From positions 44,967 through 108,966 of the forward strand of contig QANZ01006964.1 of NCBI GenBank assembly GCA_003254925.1: 64,000 nt of DNA, given 5' to 3'. Shown here piece after piece: positions 11,224 to 24,035 of the stretch (positions within the stretch are counted from its first letter, which is position 1; the number at the start of each line of letters is the position of its first letter). The translations under genes and the position numbers were made by a program. The DNA is from Chamaecrista fasciculata (lineage: Eukaryota > Streptophyta > Magnoliopsida > Fabales > Fabaceae). The notes below the pieces were generated by a model, which saw nothing but the letters and a program-made list of their open reading frames with translations, had not been told where the DNA came from and ran no database searches.

Positions 11224-12346
11224 TATTAATGGGACCTTATTTAAAGGAAGTGGGGTGTGTGGTGTGTGGGGTTGGGGGTAAGAGTAAGAGGAAGTGGAGA
11301 GTGAAAATAAGAGAAAGTGAAAGAAGAAGAAAGAAGAAGGAGGAGAAGGAAGAAGAAAATAAATTGGTAAGTAAATTTTTGGTGTTGTTGATTATTTTTA
11401 ATTATATTTTTAATTTTGAAAATTAATTTTTTATTTTGAAAATATTTTTTTGCGAAAATTATACTTTATAAATAATTTAAGAGTTAAGTATATAATTTTA
11501 AATAATTTTGGTTGATATTTTAATAATGTTAGTTGATATTTTGATTTGTTAATATTTGTGATTGTTGTAGATAATTTGTTAGAAAATGTATTAGTTAAGT
11601 TTTAACAATTTTTTGTAATATGAAATACTTGTAGATATTTTTTATTTTAAAAATAAATAATTTTCGAATTTATTTTATATTAATTTCGATTTTTTTTTTA
11701 AATTTTGTAACTAATGTGTCTTATTTTTTTAATTATTTAGAAGATAAAAAGAAGATCAAGATGTGAGTATATAATTTTTAAAATAAAGAGTACATTTTGT
11801 TGAATAATGTTGGTTGATATTTTGATTTGTTGATGTTTGTGATTTTTGTAAATAATTTGATAGATAGATAATATTATTTAATTTTTAGATTAAAGAGATA
11901 TAATTGTTTTAGACCTTGATAATAATTTTATTTGATGATTCTTTAGAAAAGTTATTAGATGGTTTTAAGAATTTTTATTATGTTAAATTGTTAAGAATGT
12001 TAGTTAATATAAATGGTTAGTAATATTAGACAATAGTAGGTATTTTTTAGATTATGTTGATATAATTGTTGGAGAAATTGATAAATTTGGTTAGCTTATT
12101 CTTTATATAAGTTATTATTAGATAATTTTGTTGGATTAAGTTAACATTAGGTATTGTTTAGATTAAGTTATTTAATTTAATAGATAGTTTGTGAAGAATT
12201 TTTTTTATTAAAAATGTTTAATAATATTATACAATGATATAATTGTCTTAAATAATTGTTTTAGGTTATTGTTTATATTGTGGATTTTTAAATTTTTAAC
12301 CTCATAAGTGTTTATCTTATACCTTCAAACTCAAATTGTAGGAACA

Positions 12347-13372
12347 ATGGAGAGGAGAGAACGTCAAGCACGTGTTGTTAACCCAGGTCCAGTTGACCCT
12401 TCTGTTCTAAGGCTGCAGACAAGACACGTATTGCAGAACATATGGAACGAAGAGGTGCAGGACCGTAACCTAGAACCGCGCAGATGCACTTTTGAACACG
12501 TCAACAACGGTAACCCGCCACCAGCTCTCGTCCCTTATTTGATGCAGGCTGGATTCTACGGGGTCTCGCGCCTCGTCCCATTCGAGTTTGAGAGTCCTTT
12601 GATCTCCGCTTTACTAGAGCGATGGAGACCGGAGACACATACATTTCACATGTCTCATGGAGAGTGCACAATCACTTTACAAGATGTCTCCATTCTATTG
12701 GGGCTCCCATGTGATGGTATGCCAGTTATTGGGAAAACCAAAGATAATTATAGGCGGTGGTGCAGGGAACTCTTGGGGGTTACTTCCGGTGCAGGGGATA
12801 TGACAGGACAGCGGGTAACCATGAAATGGTTAACTGACACATTCGGTCAGATTCCGCCGAATGCAACAGAAGAACAGTTGGAGCGGTGCACTCGAGCATA
12901 TATATTACGTTTGATAGGTGCATGGTTGATATGTGATAAATCAGCCAAAGACGTATATCTCATGTACCTACCATTCTTACAAGACATCGACCGAATCGGG
13001 CGTATTGTTGGGGCGGGGCTGTATTGGCATTCTTGTTTCGGGAGATGTGTAATTGCACGAATGCCAACCAAAAATAGATTAGTGGATGCGTCTCGCTGTT
13101 ATTAATGTGGGCTTGGGAGCGATTCCCCAAAATAGCTCCGCAAATGAAGGACAATCTGGACCCGCTTCTGGCTCTGAACTGTCCACTACCACCTTTGTGA
13201 CGTCGGTATGTGTTTAATTGTATATATATGGTATCCTTTCTATTATGCTTTTTAATTTTCAATCACAATACTTATGGTGGTCCTCGTTTTGTAGGTGGGG
13301 TCGAGCACATAAAGAGGGTAGGCCACCAATGATGGTTTTGCTTTTTTACCGCCAATATTTTGATGCGCTGGA
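12347..13372 (+). pseudogene. Plant mobile domain (PMD, MAIL/MAIN-like) gene inside the MULE
   Basis: The chosen ATG at 12347 follows an acceptor (AAATTGTAG) that ends an intron reaching back into the left TIR. The reading matches the plant mobile domain: LVPYLMQAGFYGVSRL, the HMSHGECTITLQDVSILLGL box, LGLPCDGMPVIG, then LRLIGAWLICDKS and LMYLPFLQDIDRIG. After about 13072 a one-base frame change is needed to continue into the conserved SLLLMWAWERFPKIAP. A TGA stands near 13189 where the family has a Trp or other sense codon, and an intron (donor GTATGT, acceptor TTTTGTAG) leads to WGRAHKEGRPPMMV. The gene then stops at the junction with the transposase and lacks the domain's C-terminal part. 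PMD genes are known both as host genes (MAIN, MAIL1) and as passengers of MULE and LTR elements. Confidence 0.85.
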
Positions 13373-15138
13373 TGTCTAACACAAAACACATGGTGTGCAA
13401 GAGGAGGCTGCCATCCGCAAGCCGGGTCCTTCACAGCTTCAATGCACCCGTCACCCCTATCAGAAATGAGACACACTCCCTGCCTCGTGCCTATAACATG
13501 TTCTCGCAATCTTGTCAGGAAAAACTTCCATGCCGCACATGTTTCACCCTCGACAATTGCAAACGCTAGTGGTACAATTTTCCTATCACCATCTTGAGAG
13601 CAGGCAATTAGCAACGTCTGCTTGTATCTACCGTAAAGCTAAGTCCCGTCGACCTGCACTATCGGTTTCAGGTGAGGAAAAGCATCAATGTAGGGTCTAA
13701 AAGCCCAGAACACACGATGGAATTGGGCTGAAGTAGGATCAAGTAGCAACGACTTCACATCAAATTCATAAATTGTTCCGGGCATTGCTCGAAAAAGCGG
13801 CCTGGAGGAATATAGGAAGACGGGCGTATGACGACTCCCAGTCACCGAAGGCAATTTTGAGTGCTTTGTATTTTGCTCTCCATGCCTTATTATAAGAGAC
13901 ATGATATTTAAATTGAGAGTACATCACTTGTTGTATCTGTGGTCCGGAAGTCATCGCTAACCAGCCCTACAATGTGTGATGCGATGACATCTGAATCAAG
14001 TTTGCGATGATCTTTCTTTTTATCATGTTCAGGACGCGGTACAACACAAGTGTGAGATTTCCCAGCCTAGTTATTGTCCAATGTCTAGTGTCTTTCAAAA
14101 CAGCAGCCCTAATCCTCCACGAGCATTCATGAGGCGCTTTTAAATAGTGTGTGCATCTGTACTCTTCAGCTTTGGCACCCGACTTGAACAATGTGAAATC
14201 TCGGCCAAACCTAATGGAAAACATTTTGACGGCTCGCTTGAATTCATTCTTTGTCGGAAACACCGTCCCAATACGTAAGTCTTGATCGGGATCCGTTGCA
14301 TCAAAAGGCTCGGGATCGCTAGCCGCCCCGACGTTAATTTCATTGTAAAAATTGAAAGCCATAGGCTGATTCTCTCGAGACCCGGTAGGTTGGTCCTCTC
14401 GAGCCATGGTAGGCTGGTCGGCTCGAGATCGGGTAAGTCAGGCAGGAATGTGATCTGCTTCATCATCATCTGAATGGACAAAGTTCAAATTAAAGGTTGT
14501 GTTGGCCTCAAAATCATCAGAATTCACACAATCCTCATCATATAACCAAGCTCCGAGCCTTCCTCAGAAGGTTCACTTGAACGTAATGGAGAAGGATTGT
14601 AATCCGGATCGTCGATATCACTATCGATTGTTTGGTGTGACAAGCTCGGGAGGTCAACCACTGATCGATAAACACTAGAAGATGCAAAATTCTCAACTGG
14701 ATCCATACTGCATCCACCTATATTATCCATTATAGGAACCATCTCAGTATTCAAATCAATTGAAGTTTGTGTCATATCGGTGTTCAAATCAATTGACGTT
14801 TCTGTAACATCCACATACAACTCAAGTGACGGGAGTTGGAGAGCGAACACGCTGTGTAAATCCAACATTGCCTCCATATCATCCTCACCCTCTATGTAGA
14901 AAATTCCGTACTTAACTGATGAATTAAGTACACATTCTGGTTGTCTATACACAACCGAAGTGATGTGTTCATGAGGAGAAAGACGAAGCTTCTCTCTGAT
15001 CACTCCCTTCAATCTTTCAAACGTAATACTGGGAGGCAACAAAATGAGTTTTGGCCGTTCACATTGAAAATAATACCCATTCTCATTGGTACAAATTGTT
15101 CCACGACTATAGAGTGTAGCTCTAACTCTTGTTGACAT
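13370..15138 (-). pseudogene. MURA-type MULE transposase, decayed and 3'-truncated
   Basis: Starts at ATG 15138 just inside the right TIR. Blocks in order: an N-terminal ubiquitin/PB1-like segment (MSTRVRATLYSRG, LSPHEHITSVVYRQPE); an acidic linker; the MuDR DNA-binding region (IGTVFPTKNEFKRAVKMFS, CTHYLKAPHECSWRIRA); a YHVSYNKAWRAKYKA segment; and the catalytic MULE domain (KPIVQVDGT, LIACSQDGDRKIVPLAFAI, then AAWKFFLTRLREHV, VCLISDRGDG, HHVFCVRH). Frame changes near 14546 and in the 13955-14080 stretch, a stop near 14437 and another after VQVDGT show decay. It ends right after CVRH, where it abuts the PMD gene tail, so the last acidic catalytic residue and the SWIM zinc finger are missing. 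Confidence 0.9.
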
Positions 15139-16228
15139 TTTTCTGTAATTAACAAAATTAAAATTAATTATCATCTAAAGTTAACATAATACAAAATTTT
15201 ATTGTATCAACATTGCCTACTATTGTCTAATATTACTAAACATTTATATTAACTAACATTCTTAACAATTTAACATCATAAAATTTTTTAAAACCATCTA
15301 ATAAAAATTATCTAATAATAACTTTTCTAAAGAATCATAAAATAAAATTATTAACAAAGTCTAAAACAATTATATCTCTTTAATCTAAAAAATAAATTAT
15401 ATTATTTAAATAAATAAACTTATATTGTCTAATACATTATCTACCAAATTATTTACAAAAATCACAAACATCAACAAATCAAAATATCAACCAATATTAT
15501 TTAACACAATGTACTCTTTATTTTAAAAATTATTTACTTACCTCTTGATCTTCTTTTAATCTTCTTCTCCTTCTTCCTCCCTGTTGATCTTTCTTATCTT
15601 CTAAATAATAAATTAGTTACAAAATTAAAAAAAAATCGAAATTAATATAAATAAATACAAAAATATTTTTTTTGTAAATAAAAAATATCTACAAGTATTT
15701 CATATTACAAAAAAATTGTTAAAACTTAACTAAAAATAAATAATGTTAGAAAAAAGTGTTAACAATATCTACTAAATTAAATAACTTAATCTAAGTAATT
15801 TTACTAATACATTGTCTAACAAATTATCTAGAACAATCACAAACACTAACAAATCAAAATATCAATTAACATTATTAAAATATCAACCAACATTATTTAA
15901 AATTATATACTTAACTCTTAAATTATTTATAAAGTATAATTTTCGAAAAAAAAATATTTTCAAAATAAAAAAATAATTTTCGAAATTAAAAATAATCAAC
16001 AACACAAAAAATTTATTTACCAATTTATTTTCTTCTTCCTTCTCTCCCTTCTTCTTTCTTCTCCTCTCACTTTCTCTTATTTTCACTCTCCACTTCCCCT
16101 TACCCCAACCCCACACCTCTCTTATTTTCACTCTCCACTCTCCACTCCCACTTCCCCTTACCCCAACCCCACACCCCTCCCCCTTTAAATAAGGGAGGAT
16201 GAGAACGGCCTCATCCTCCATAATTTTT

Positions 16229-16503
16229 TTTGACCGTTCAGTTGAACGGTCAAAAAAAATTCAAATCCGCAAATCACGCGGTGCCACGTGGCACCACGTG
16301 ATTCGGGGATTCAAATTTTTTTGGGACACTCGGATGACATCCGAGTGTCCCAAAAAAGTAGTCAGTCAACGACTGACGCTGTGTCAGTCAGTCAGGGATA
16401 CTCGGACCCCAAAAAAAGTTAAAAAAAAATTTTCACCCGGTGCCACGTGGCACCGGATGATTGGGCCACGTGTAATGGAACACTCGGACCATATCCGAGT
16501 GTC
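16229..16503. repeat. Palindrome cluster in the right TIR
   Basis: This is the mirror of the left cluster: TTTTTTTGACCGTTC hairpin (about 16229-16258), a palindrome centred on GCCACGTGGC (about 16265-16312), a GGGACACTCGGAT hairpin (16325-16353), a second G-box palindrome (about 16433-16462), and an imperfect ACACTCGG/CCGAGTGT hairpin at the tip. Between the third and fourth lies an extra TCAGTC-rich stretch (about 16358-16410) that is absent from the left TIR. Confidence 0.85.
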
Positions 16504-16708
16504 CCAAAAATCTAAATAGTTTTCTTTTGTCCTAAAAATCTAAATACTTTTTTTTTATATTATTTAAATAAATAAACCCTATAAATTCTCACAAAATATA
16601 GTATGTTGTATTATTTACTCCTATGTAAATACAGTTTTGACTCCTTACTAATAAAGTTTTGTATGTCTGTAAATACATACATGACATGTCAAAAAGTTGA
16701 CCCAAAGC

Positions 16709-17047
16709 TACGAAACATGAACACTGACATGGACACGGGATAGGACTAGAACATGACACGAACACTTGAACACACCAAGTTATTATAATTACACGACACG
16801 ACACAACATATATTTCTATATATATAAATAGTTAAAAATTTAATTTTGATAAAAACTTTAAAAATTACAATATCTATTTATAGTATATGTCATTATTTTT
16901 TATTATTTGTCATATTAAAGTCACAAAAAATTAATTTTATATTCTGAAACTTATAAATGTGTCGTATGAGTGTTGTACATGTATCGGATACGAACACATG
17001 TCTGACACGACGACATGTCCTCCAAATGAAGTGTCCATGCTTCATAT
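16709..17047. repeat. Interspersed repeat R1, copy 2
   Basis: Begins ACGAAACATGAACAC and ends GTGTCCATGCTTCAT, near-inverse of each other, enclosing ACGACACGACACAACATAT and ATTAAAGTCACAAAAAATTA. It aligns with 23051-23362 along its length and in part with 6630-6880. No coding potential. It looks like a short-TIR MITE; superfamily unknown because no clear target duplication is seen. Confidence 0.7.
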
Positions 17048-17683
17048 ACACAAAGGATAGCGACATCCTATATGAATCTAATTTGAAGTAAGATTGATGA
17101 TATCACATTACATGAGATCTTATCCAAACAGGTCAAATGCCACAATCTCTATTGATCACGTCAAGACTAATGAACTTATAAAAACAAATGCACAAAGCAT
17201 AAAGAACACTACCAGGAAATAGAAAAACGTTTAACATAGATACATAAGATGTCGTTGGTAATTAAAGACTGAATTCTAAGACAAATTGACCACATAAAAT
17301 GATAAACTAGATTCTTTATTAGAGATAAAGTAATAAGCAAACCTAAATTTTAGAGACCCGGGAAAAAAATACTTCTAACATGCAAGTATGGCAAATTATG
17401 ATACTGCAAAATTCTATAAGTTAGTTGATCAAGATTCACAAAATTATTGACTAATCAAACACTTCACATATCAAATCTATACACCAGATGGTTACATACA
17501 ATATTGAAAAAATCCGACCAATCACCTAATATTAAGTAAATGATTGAAGTTTAGGGAAATGAATTGCTATAATCATGAAGAATGAACAAACTGTTACCCA
17601 AACAATAAAATCACATTTTTTAATTTTCTCCTCTAACCCAAACATCAAAAAATAGAGGAGCACCTTCATAACCTATAACTTGG

Positions 17684-17715
<32 letters not shown>

Positions 17716-17842
17716 TTCTATGTGTGTGTATATATATATATATATCGTGTGAGTGTGAGTAAAAATACAATTACAACATGAATGGCCTATAATTTCATGA
17801 GATCACTATAACCCCTATGATATATATGAACACAGTTATAAT
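17048..17842. other. 3' flank of the VPS62-family gene
   Basis: AT-rich with no gene seen. A (CT)n tract at about 17690-17716 and a (TA)n tract at about 17730-17745 lie near what should be the gene's 3'UTR. Nothing else is recognisable. Confidence 0.5.
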
Positions 17843-20800
17843 TTACCACCTTTCATCTCCTATCCAGTTATTTTTCTCCTTTGGACCTGAAGGACCTTCC
17901 TCGCCATAGAGCTCCAAAGGAAGCTTGTTAAATAAGTTTTGCACTGAGTTCCGAAGCATAAGAGGAAGAGCTCTAATTATCTTATCCAACCCAGATTTTG
18001 AATCATAGATAATTTTCGGGCCCCACTCTCGCATAAACTGCAGCCATTGCGGCTCATTAACAACACCATCTCCAAGATACTCAGCTGCAATAACCTCATA
18101 GTAAATACTTGAATCCACAAACAAATTACTACGGCAAGCATCATTCCTGATACCTAGTCCGAGCTTCGAAGATCCCTGGATATACGTGCCTGGGTGAGAG
18201 AAACTAGCATGTCCACCCTTCGATGAGTAAACAACAGCTTTGTTGCCATCAATATACTCCAAATCATAGGCATCAACCCATTCGCCACCACTGTGTTGTG
18301 AGAAGTATATACTCCACAGCTCTCCAGTGAAGTTGCATATACGAAGTGTATAATGCTCCCAATCACCAACATGCTGTCCAATCTGACTGAAAGCTATGTT
18401 CATGAATCCAATTTTCAGAGTGGCTGGACCATTAAAGGGGCAAAAAACCCACATTGCGAGGTCCGTAAAAGTTCCACCAAGAGCTGGTTTCACATGAACA
18501 TAAAGTTTTGCACTTTTTAAGTTCCCATGCTTTACTAAATCCCTTCGATCATCACTCGGTAAGTCTATCCAAAACTGTCCATCATTTGTTCCCCCAACAG
18601 GCAAGTTTGAACCACTGGCGTCAATGACCTCTCCTGTTGAAATTCCCTTTGTGTATAATAATGCTCCGTTTTCAAAAAACCAATCAACTGAAGATGGCAA
18701 ATAAGCTTCCTTGGGATGAAAGAAAACAGTAGGTCCATAGTGCTTAATAAGTGCATGAACTTGGTGGAGATTTGGCATTGATGGAAGCACGGGATTTAAG
18801 TTCTTCAAGCATCCAACAGGCAGCTCTTCTCCCATGCTCCAGTAACTACTGCAGAAAAAAGTCCCTACAGAGACTCCTTTCCCCAGCATCCCACGGTGGC
18901 TGGGTCGTATACTCCAGACTTGAAATGGAAAGTCTGGAAATCTAGAGCTAGCATCAAGTATTCGACGATAAGTTTCACATTTATCAGTGAGGTCAGCTCG
19001 TACACACCTCATCTCATTCAACTCAGGTTTGTCAGGTTTGTTAGTGACCAAGTAGCCTAAGGCCTTGTAACCTTCAGGAGGCTGGGGTAGCCAAAAGTAA
19101 CCATTTTCACTCAGCATTTCCTCAGTCCCTGCATCGGAACTCCATACTAATGTATAATCAAGGGGAATCTTAAAAGCAGGTAATTTACCATTATTGTCAA
19201 TATCAGCCGTTCTTAGTGTGCTTGTTTCTATTTCTCTAGCAACAAGTACAAAACCATGCAAGGGCTTGTCGCTAAGTTGACAATAGTGACCAAGAACATG
19301 GAACCCATCCGGTATTCCCACAGGCTTATAGAATGCAATAGCTTTTCTCTTGTCCAATGTAACATGGCTTCTCCAAACAAATTCAAACCTTGTGATCTTA
19401 AAAACTTCTAGCTCTCCTAGACTTGCAATTCCAGAAGCAAAACCTTGTCCTATGAAGGTAGATACATGATAAATTAATTTTAGAGTTAGATCATTTGCTT
19501 CAAACAAAATTAAATTCAATTAAACAAGCTAAATTCAAATTTCAGATTCAAAAATGTTCCTGCAGCATTGGTATTTGACACCATGCCATAATGCATGTTG
19601 CACGTTGCAACTGATCATCCTAGTATAGTACTTGGACAAGATACCCATCAAAATATGAAGGCCAAATTACAGTTTCACACATAACCAAAATGCAGTACAA
19701 AGATAAATTCTGAAGAGAATTAAAATGTGATGAATCTTCATTGTAAATCAAATTATTCCAAAGAGAAATATCTAATATACTGCAAATGTCTATCAACAAG
19801 TAAGATTGACAGAAAAGCAAGTTTCATAATCAATTAACAGGTTATCAAGCTCAAACAAATCATACTACAGGAGTGGCCAAAAAATAATCTTGGAAGAAAT
19901 GAGAAAAAAATCGGTTCATAAAAAAATCCCACCCTAGTTAAGTTGGCATACAATAATTTAGGAATATTATATGAAGAATAATAATAAGTAAGGTGAAATT
20001 TTGCCCTAAAAAATCTACATAATAAAGTATTAAGTAGGGGTACACCTACTTTCCAGCTGACTGACATGTAAGGCACGTTCTGGGTATTGGCACTACCACA
20101 ATACACTTCGTCACATGTTGAATGCAATAAACCCCAGAAAAGGGAAACACAAAACAACAAAGACCATAAAATTAGAAACTAGAAACCCATATATAAAAGG
20201 CTAAAATACATTTAGAACCCTTGAGTTTTAGATCAAGAGCCCAAAACATCTCTGAGTTTTAAAGATTGACATGTCCCCTAAGATTTCAAGTTTCAACTTC
20301 GATCACTCAGCATTCTTCTATCAACCTTCCATCCAATTTTAACCGTCTTGTGTCAAAAAAGTGAGGTATTGAGGGGCGTTGAGCAATCGTGTTGCAATTT
20401 CAACAGCTCTGTCTATAAACTTATTTGAAAGTTCAAGGGATCTATCTGTCAACTTTTAAAATTCACAGTCCTAAGCGACACAATTTGAAACTTCAGGGGA
20501 TCTATTTGTCAACTTTTGAAACTCAAAGGTGTTTTGTGCCCCCAACCTAAACTCAGGGGTACTAACTACATTTTGACCTATATAAAATGTCTTTCATTTA
20601 TTTTTGCATGCACATGAATAATTTCAATAATATAGTTTAACCTATTTTAAATTATTTATTTATCTTGAAAAATAATAGTACAAGTTTTAAAGGTGCTCAA
20701 TGAATGGGAGGCATAAAAAATTAGGACTTGAGTATGAAATAGATGATATATATATAGGTGTGGAGAAAATATGAAGCAATAAAAGTTACGAAGATACGAA

Positions 20801-21423
20801 ACAAATATATTATTGAAAAACAAAATGGCGTTGTGTACAAAGGTGAGCGATCAAACTTTATAAACAATGACAATAATATATGTTACGATGGTATTATTAA
20901 TTTTATTAGCAACTGCAATGGCAAAGGGAGCACATAAACTGCTAATAGTAGTTCAATCTCCCACAAAAACAGATAGTGTCAGAGATATCCAATGTATATT
21001 AAATCTTAACTTCAGTCAAAGCAATTTGGCCCATCCAAAATTAAGCTTCAAAAAATGGCTGAAAAATCTATAATGAAAAGATGTCAATAAAAAAGCTCTA
21101 ATTACAGAAAACAGAAAGAAGCCCTAACATGAACCATTCTGACAGGCAAGCCACACTGAATGAATCCAGAACTAACAATAACAAAATAAGAAAATTTCAT
21201 AGCACATGCCCATAAAAATAAATTAAAAACTAAGTTAGAAGTTTCCATTGTACTATTGTTGAGACAACATACTAATTAACAGAAAATCCAACAAATTCAA
21301 CTATAAGAAAATTCTGTTACCAGGAGGCCATTCTGGAACAGGAGCCGGAAGAGAAAATGGTTCAGGCTCAGGGAAAGAGGAATAATTGATATTGTTCCAT
21401 TGAAAGCACTTGCACCAAAGCAT
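17843..21423 (-). CDS. VPS62 / DUF946-family protein
   Basis: Two coding exons join in frame: 21423-21321 (ATG, 34 codons plus one base, [11 protein letters not shown]... ending VPEWPPG, donor GTAACA) and 19449-17843 (acceptor TTCATAG, stop TAA), giving 569 residues. The first bases after the join encode [17 protein letters not shown], the usual start of this plant family. Other hallmarks are [37 protein letters not shown], then [40 protein letters not shown] and [12 protein letters not shown]. The family is named after yeast Vps62 (vacuolar protein sorting), but the biochemical role in plants is unclear. A 5'UTR exon is likely at 22582 to about 22850 (donor GTAAGT) spliced to 21443. The coding intron (1.87 kb) holds a MULE-type MITE at 20199-20578. 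Confidence 0.93.
20199..20578. mobile_element. MULE-type MITE in the VPS62 gene intron
   Basis: Ends GGCTAAAATACATTTAG and, on the other strand, GGTCAAAATGTAGTTAG. The perfect 9-bp target duplication TATATAAAA lies at 20190-20198 and 20579-20587. Inverted arms extend about 100 bp (CTTGAGTTTTAGATC / CCTGAGTTTAGGTTG). It is 380 bp long, non-coding, with flanks still identical, so probably a fairly recent insertion. Confidence 0.92.
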
Positions 21424-22581
21424 CTCCACCAATCCAATTGTTGCTGATAGACACAAAATAATAATCAATCCCTCTATAATAGTGTTTGAGTGTTTGAGGC
21501 TTGATCACTCAAGCCTCAAAAATGAGCGCTAGTCACCAGCCTCTCATCTGCAAGGCATTAGTAGGGAAATAAACAGTCATTTTGTGGGAGTGGGACTCTC
21601 TTTGTCACAACCCAATGTCAAGCATGGCTGGCATTAAAAAAATGAAAAAGATTTTAAACTTTGATTTTACTACAAAAGATTTGGATCTGCTATTTTCACA
21701 AATGAAGAAAACCCCTAATTGGCAAGACGAGTAAAAGATCAATTGTCAAAAACTTGATGGAATTGAGCATGTCATGTGACTTTCCTGTGAAAGATTTTAA
21801 AAAACCAACATAATACAAGGGTTCAATGTGTTGACAATGCAAAAGTAAAGACATCTAAATGCAAATTTTTGAACCATGATTTATCAAAGTGATTCCAGGC
21901 CAAATAGATACTAAAGTGTGTTTTACCCTTATTATTATTATTAACATCTTCAATGTAATCTAAAACAATAATTAACTACTCTAGTTCATCAAACAACTCT
22001 ACTAGTGCAGTTACTTATAAATAAAAACTGTTTGTTTTTCCTAAGTTCCATGCTATAATTAAGCAATTCACCTAGAACCTTAAATCCCAAATAGCAATTC
22101 AGGCCATGGAAACAACATAACTTAAAATTAAACCAATAATGATTTTTAACTTTCTACATTTTGAAGTGAAGAGAATAGTAGTTCACTCCCTCTTCACTTT
22201 CTGATATATCACAACACAAAATAGTAATCCAAGATATATGCACTAAGATGGTGTTTTTGAGGGTACAAAAAACCCATACTCATATATCATCATCAGAAAA
22301 TAAAGATTGGTCTTATTGATACAAAAATAGAGGGACTTAAGTGCAGCAAGAACTTAAGAAGATGAAGCAGTGTAGTTAGAGATGAACATGGCATTCCTAA
22401 TTCATTAATGCATTTCTTCGAACACATTAAAGGCGTCAATTTGGGAGCATTTAAATTTCATTTCCAAGGAGGCCATTAACACAATCAAATAGATTCATTA
22501 CCAAATTATCAGCACAATCACCATTCGCTCATCTAAAACCGCAAGAATGGAAAGAAATACAAACGAAAATTGTTCAAACTT

Positions 22582-22850
22582 ACAAGAAAAGTTTTATCAA
22601 TTCAAGGGCAGAAAGACACTACAAATCTTCTCTCCCTGTTCGAATTCGACTCTGCAAAACCAAATTCTGGGTTTCAATTTTCTCTCGGTTGAATCTCTCC
22701 CTCATTTCTTCTGTATTCTCACATCTACTTCTTCCGGAAACGAAGCAGCCACATATTTCGCATTTCAGATTTCAAGTCGAAGGGTCTCCATCGCTGCTTC
22801 AAGTCGAGGCGCTCGTTTGGGTGGTGCTGCAAATGCTTTCTTTCTTTCTT
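22582..22850 (-). promoter_or_regulatory. Probable 5'UTR exon and promoter side of the VPS62-family gene
   Basis: On the minus strand a good donor (TTCTT|GTAAGTTTG) at 22582 follows a transcribed-looking, less AT-rich leader. An acceptor (CTATCAG) 20 bases upstream of the start codon at 21423 could receive it. The T-rich stretch at about 22840-22875 would lie just upstream of the transcript start. Inference from splice signals only. Confidence 0.45.
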
Positions 22851-23050
22851 TCTTTCTTTTTTTTTTATTTTAATTCTAAAATTTCTCCATCCAATCTTTT
22901 TATTTATCATTTTTATTGTTTATTATTTAATAAGTTTTACTTTTGCTAATAAAATCAAAGATTGCATTTATGCAATCACTTTGAAAATTTTATTTTAGAG
23001 AAAATGTAGGATGTAGGATGAAAGTAACAGAATTTTTTTTGCATATGCTG

Positions 23051-23362
23051 TAACCTATGAATCATGACATTAACATGGACACCGACGTACCGACACGTCA
23101 AATTTTTAAAGTTACATGACACAACACAGTATATATTTATATTTAAAAATAATAAAAAATCCATAAATTTTGATAACAAGTTTAAAAATTATAATATATA
23201 TTCCTAATATATGTCATATGTGTTAATATTATATCTTGTTTGTTAGGTTAAAGTCTCAAAAAATTGGTTTTATATTCTGAAACTTATGAATATGTGTCGT
23301 TTGGGTGTCGTACGAGTGTCTGATACGGTCACACACCCTCAAAATAAAATGTTCATGTTTCA
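23051..23362. repeat. Interspersed repeat R1, copy 3
   Basis: Aligns with 16709-17047: TGACATTAACATGGACACC, CATGACACAACACAGTATAT, TTAAAGTCTCAAAAAATTGG, TTCTGAAACTTATGAATAT and the end AATGTTCATGTTTCATA. Non-coding. Confidence 0.65.
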
Positions 23363-23847
23363 TAAATTGTAAGTATATGTAAGGGAGAATCTCTTTCATC
23401 ATACAAGACTTTTCTAAAAATATATCTTAATTGTTCCCTCATTTTAACATATGTAATAGAGACAAACTTCTTTTCAATATTCTCACAACAATCAATTTCA
23501 ATGTATTTGATTTATTCATCAGAGACATGGTTATAACTTTGAAGGGAAAGAGATCTTTAAGCCCACTTCACTTATAAGCGGATGGAGCAAATTAACTTTT
23601 TATCCCTGAATTATAGAGGCATTGTAGGTTTGGTCCCTAGATTTTTATTTGTACAAGTTAATTCTCAAAATATTTTGACTAGTAAAAAAGCCATTGTTCA
23701 TTGTAGTTAGGACTTAGTGGCCCATTGTCTACTTATGTGAACGATTAAATGTCACATCTTCCAAAAATAAAAATAAAAAAATATTAAGCAAATGTGTATA
23801 GTGTGTGAAGTAAATTTTGATGAGATGTATATATATCTATATCTATA

Positions 23848-24035
23848 TCTATACTATATCTTATATTATGACTTCACCCCTTTCTGGTCGTCCACATTTT
23901 AAAACTATAGTACAAAATTAATAATAAGAGGAAAATTATTATTTGATCCCTTCTTTTTTACTGAGTTAACAATTTAATCTCTCATTTATTTTACATACAT
24001 ATTTGCGTGCCCGTTAGGACACGCAAAGCCTCTAG
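23848..24035 (+). mobile_element. Mini-Helitron H1, copy A
   Basis: Starts TCTATACTATATC within TA-rich DNA and ends with a stem-loop (TTTGCGTGCCC, GTTA, GGACACGCAAA) followed by GCCTCTAG and a T, fitting the Helitron rules of TC start, 3' hairpin, CTRR end and A/T insertion site. About 188 bp, no coding sequence; it shares the CACCCCTTTCTGGTCGTCCA segment with copies B and D. Confidence 0.8.

Larger units (their letters stand above)
10909..16578. mobile_element. MuDR-like MULE with TIRs over 1 kb and two convergent decayed genes
   Basis: The ends are GGTTTATTTATTTAAATAA and its inverse. Flanks TTATAAATT (10900-10908) and CTATAAATT (16579-16587) match at 8 of 9 bases. The inverted repeats are very long: about 10909-12050 on the left and 15205-16578 on the right, the right one containing extra sequence. 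Each TIR has a block of palindromes near its tip, then a GA-rich stretch that could be a promoter/5'UTR, then an AT-rich intron-like part ending at a coding frame. The left TIR leads into a plus-strand plant mobile domain gene, the right TIR into a minus-strand MURA transposase. The two genes meet tail to tail near 13370, where both are cut short, implying an internal deletion. It is non-autonomous now. Confidence 0.88.

Noticed and set aside
22725-22910. 61-codon Lys-rich minus-strand frame
   Set aside because: It lies in the T-rich promoter and leader region of the VPS62-family gene and has no domain.
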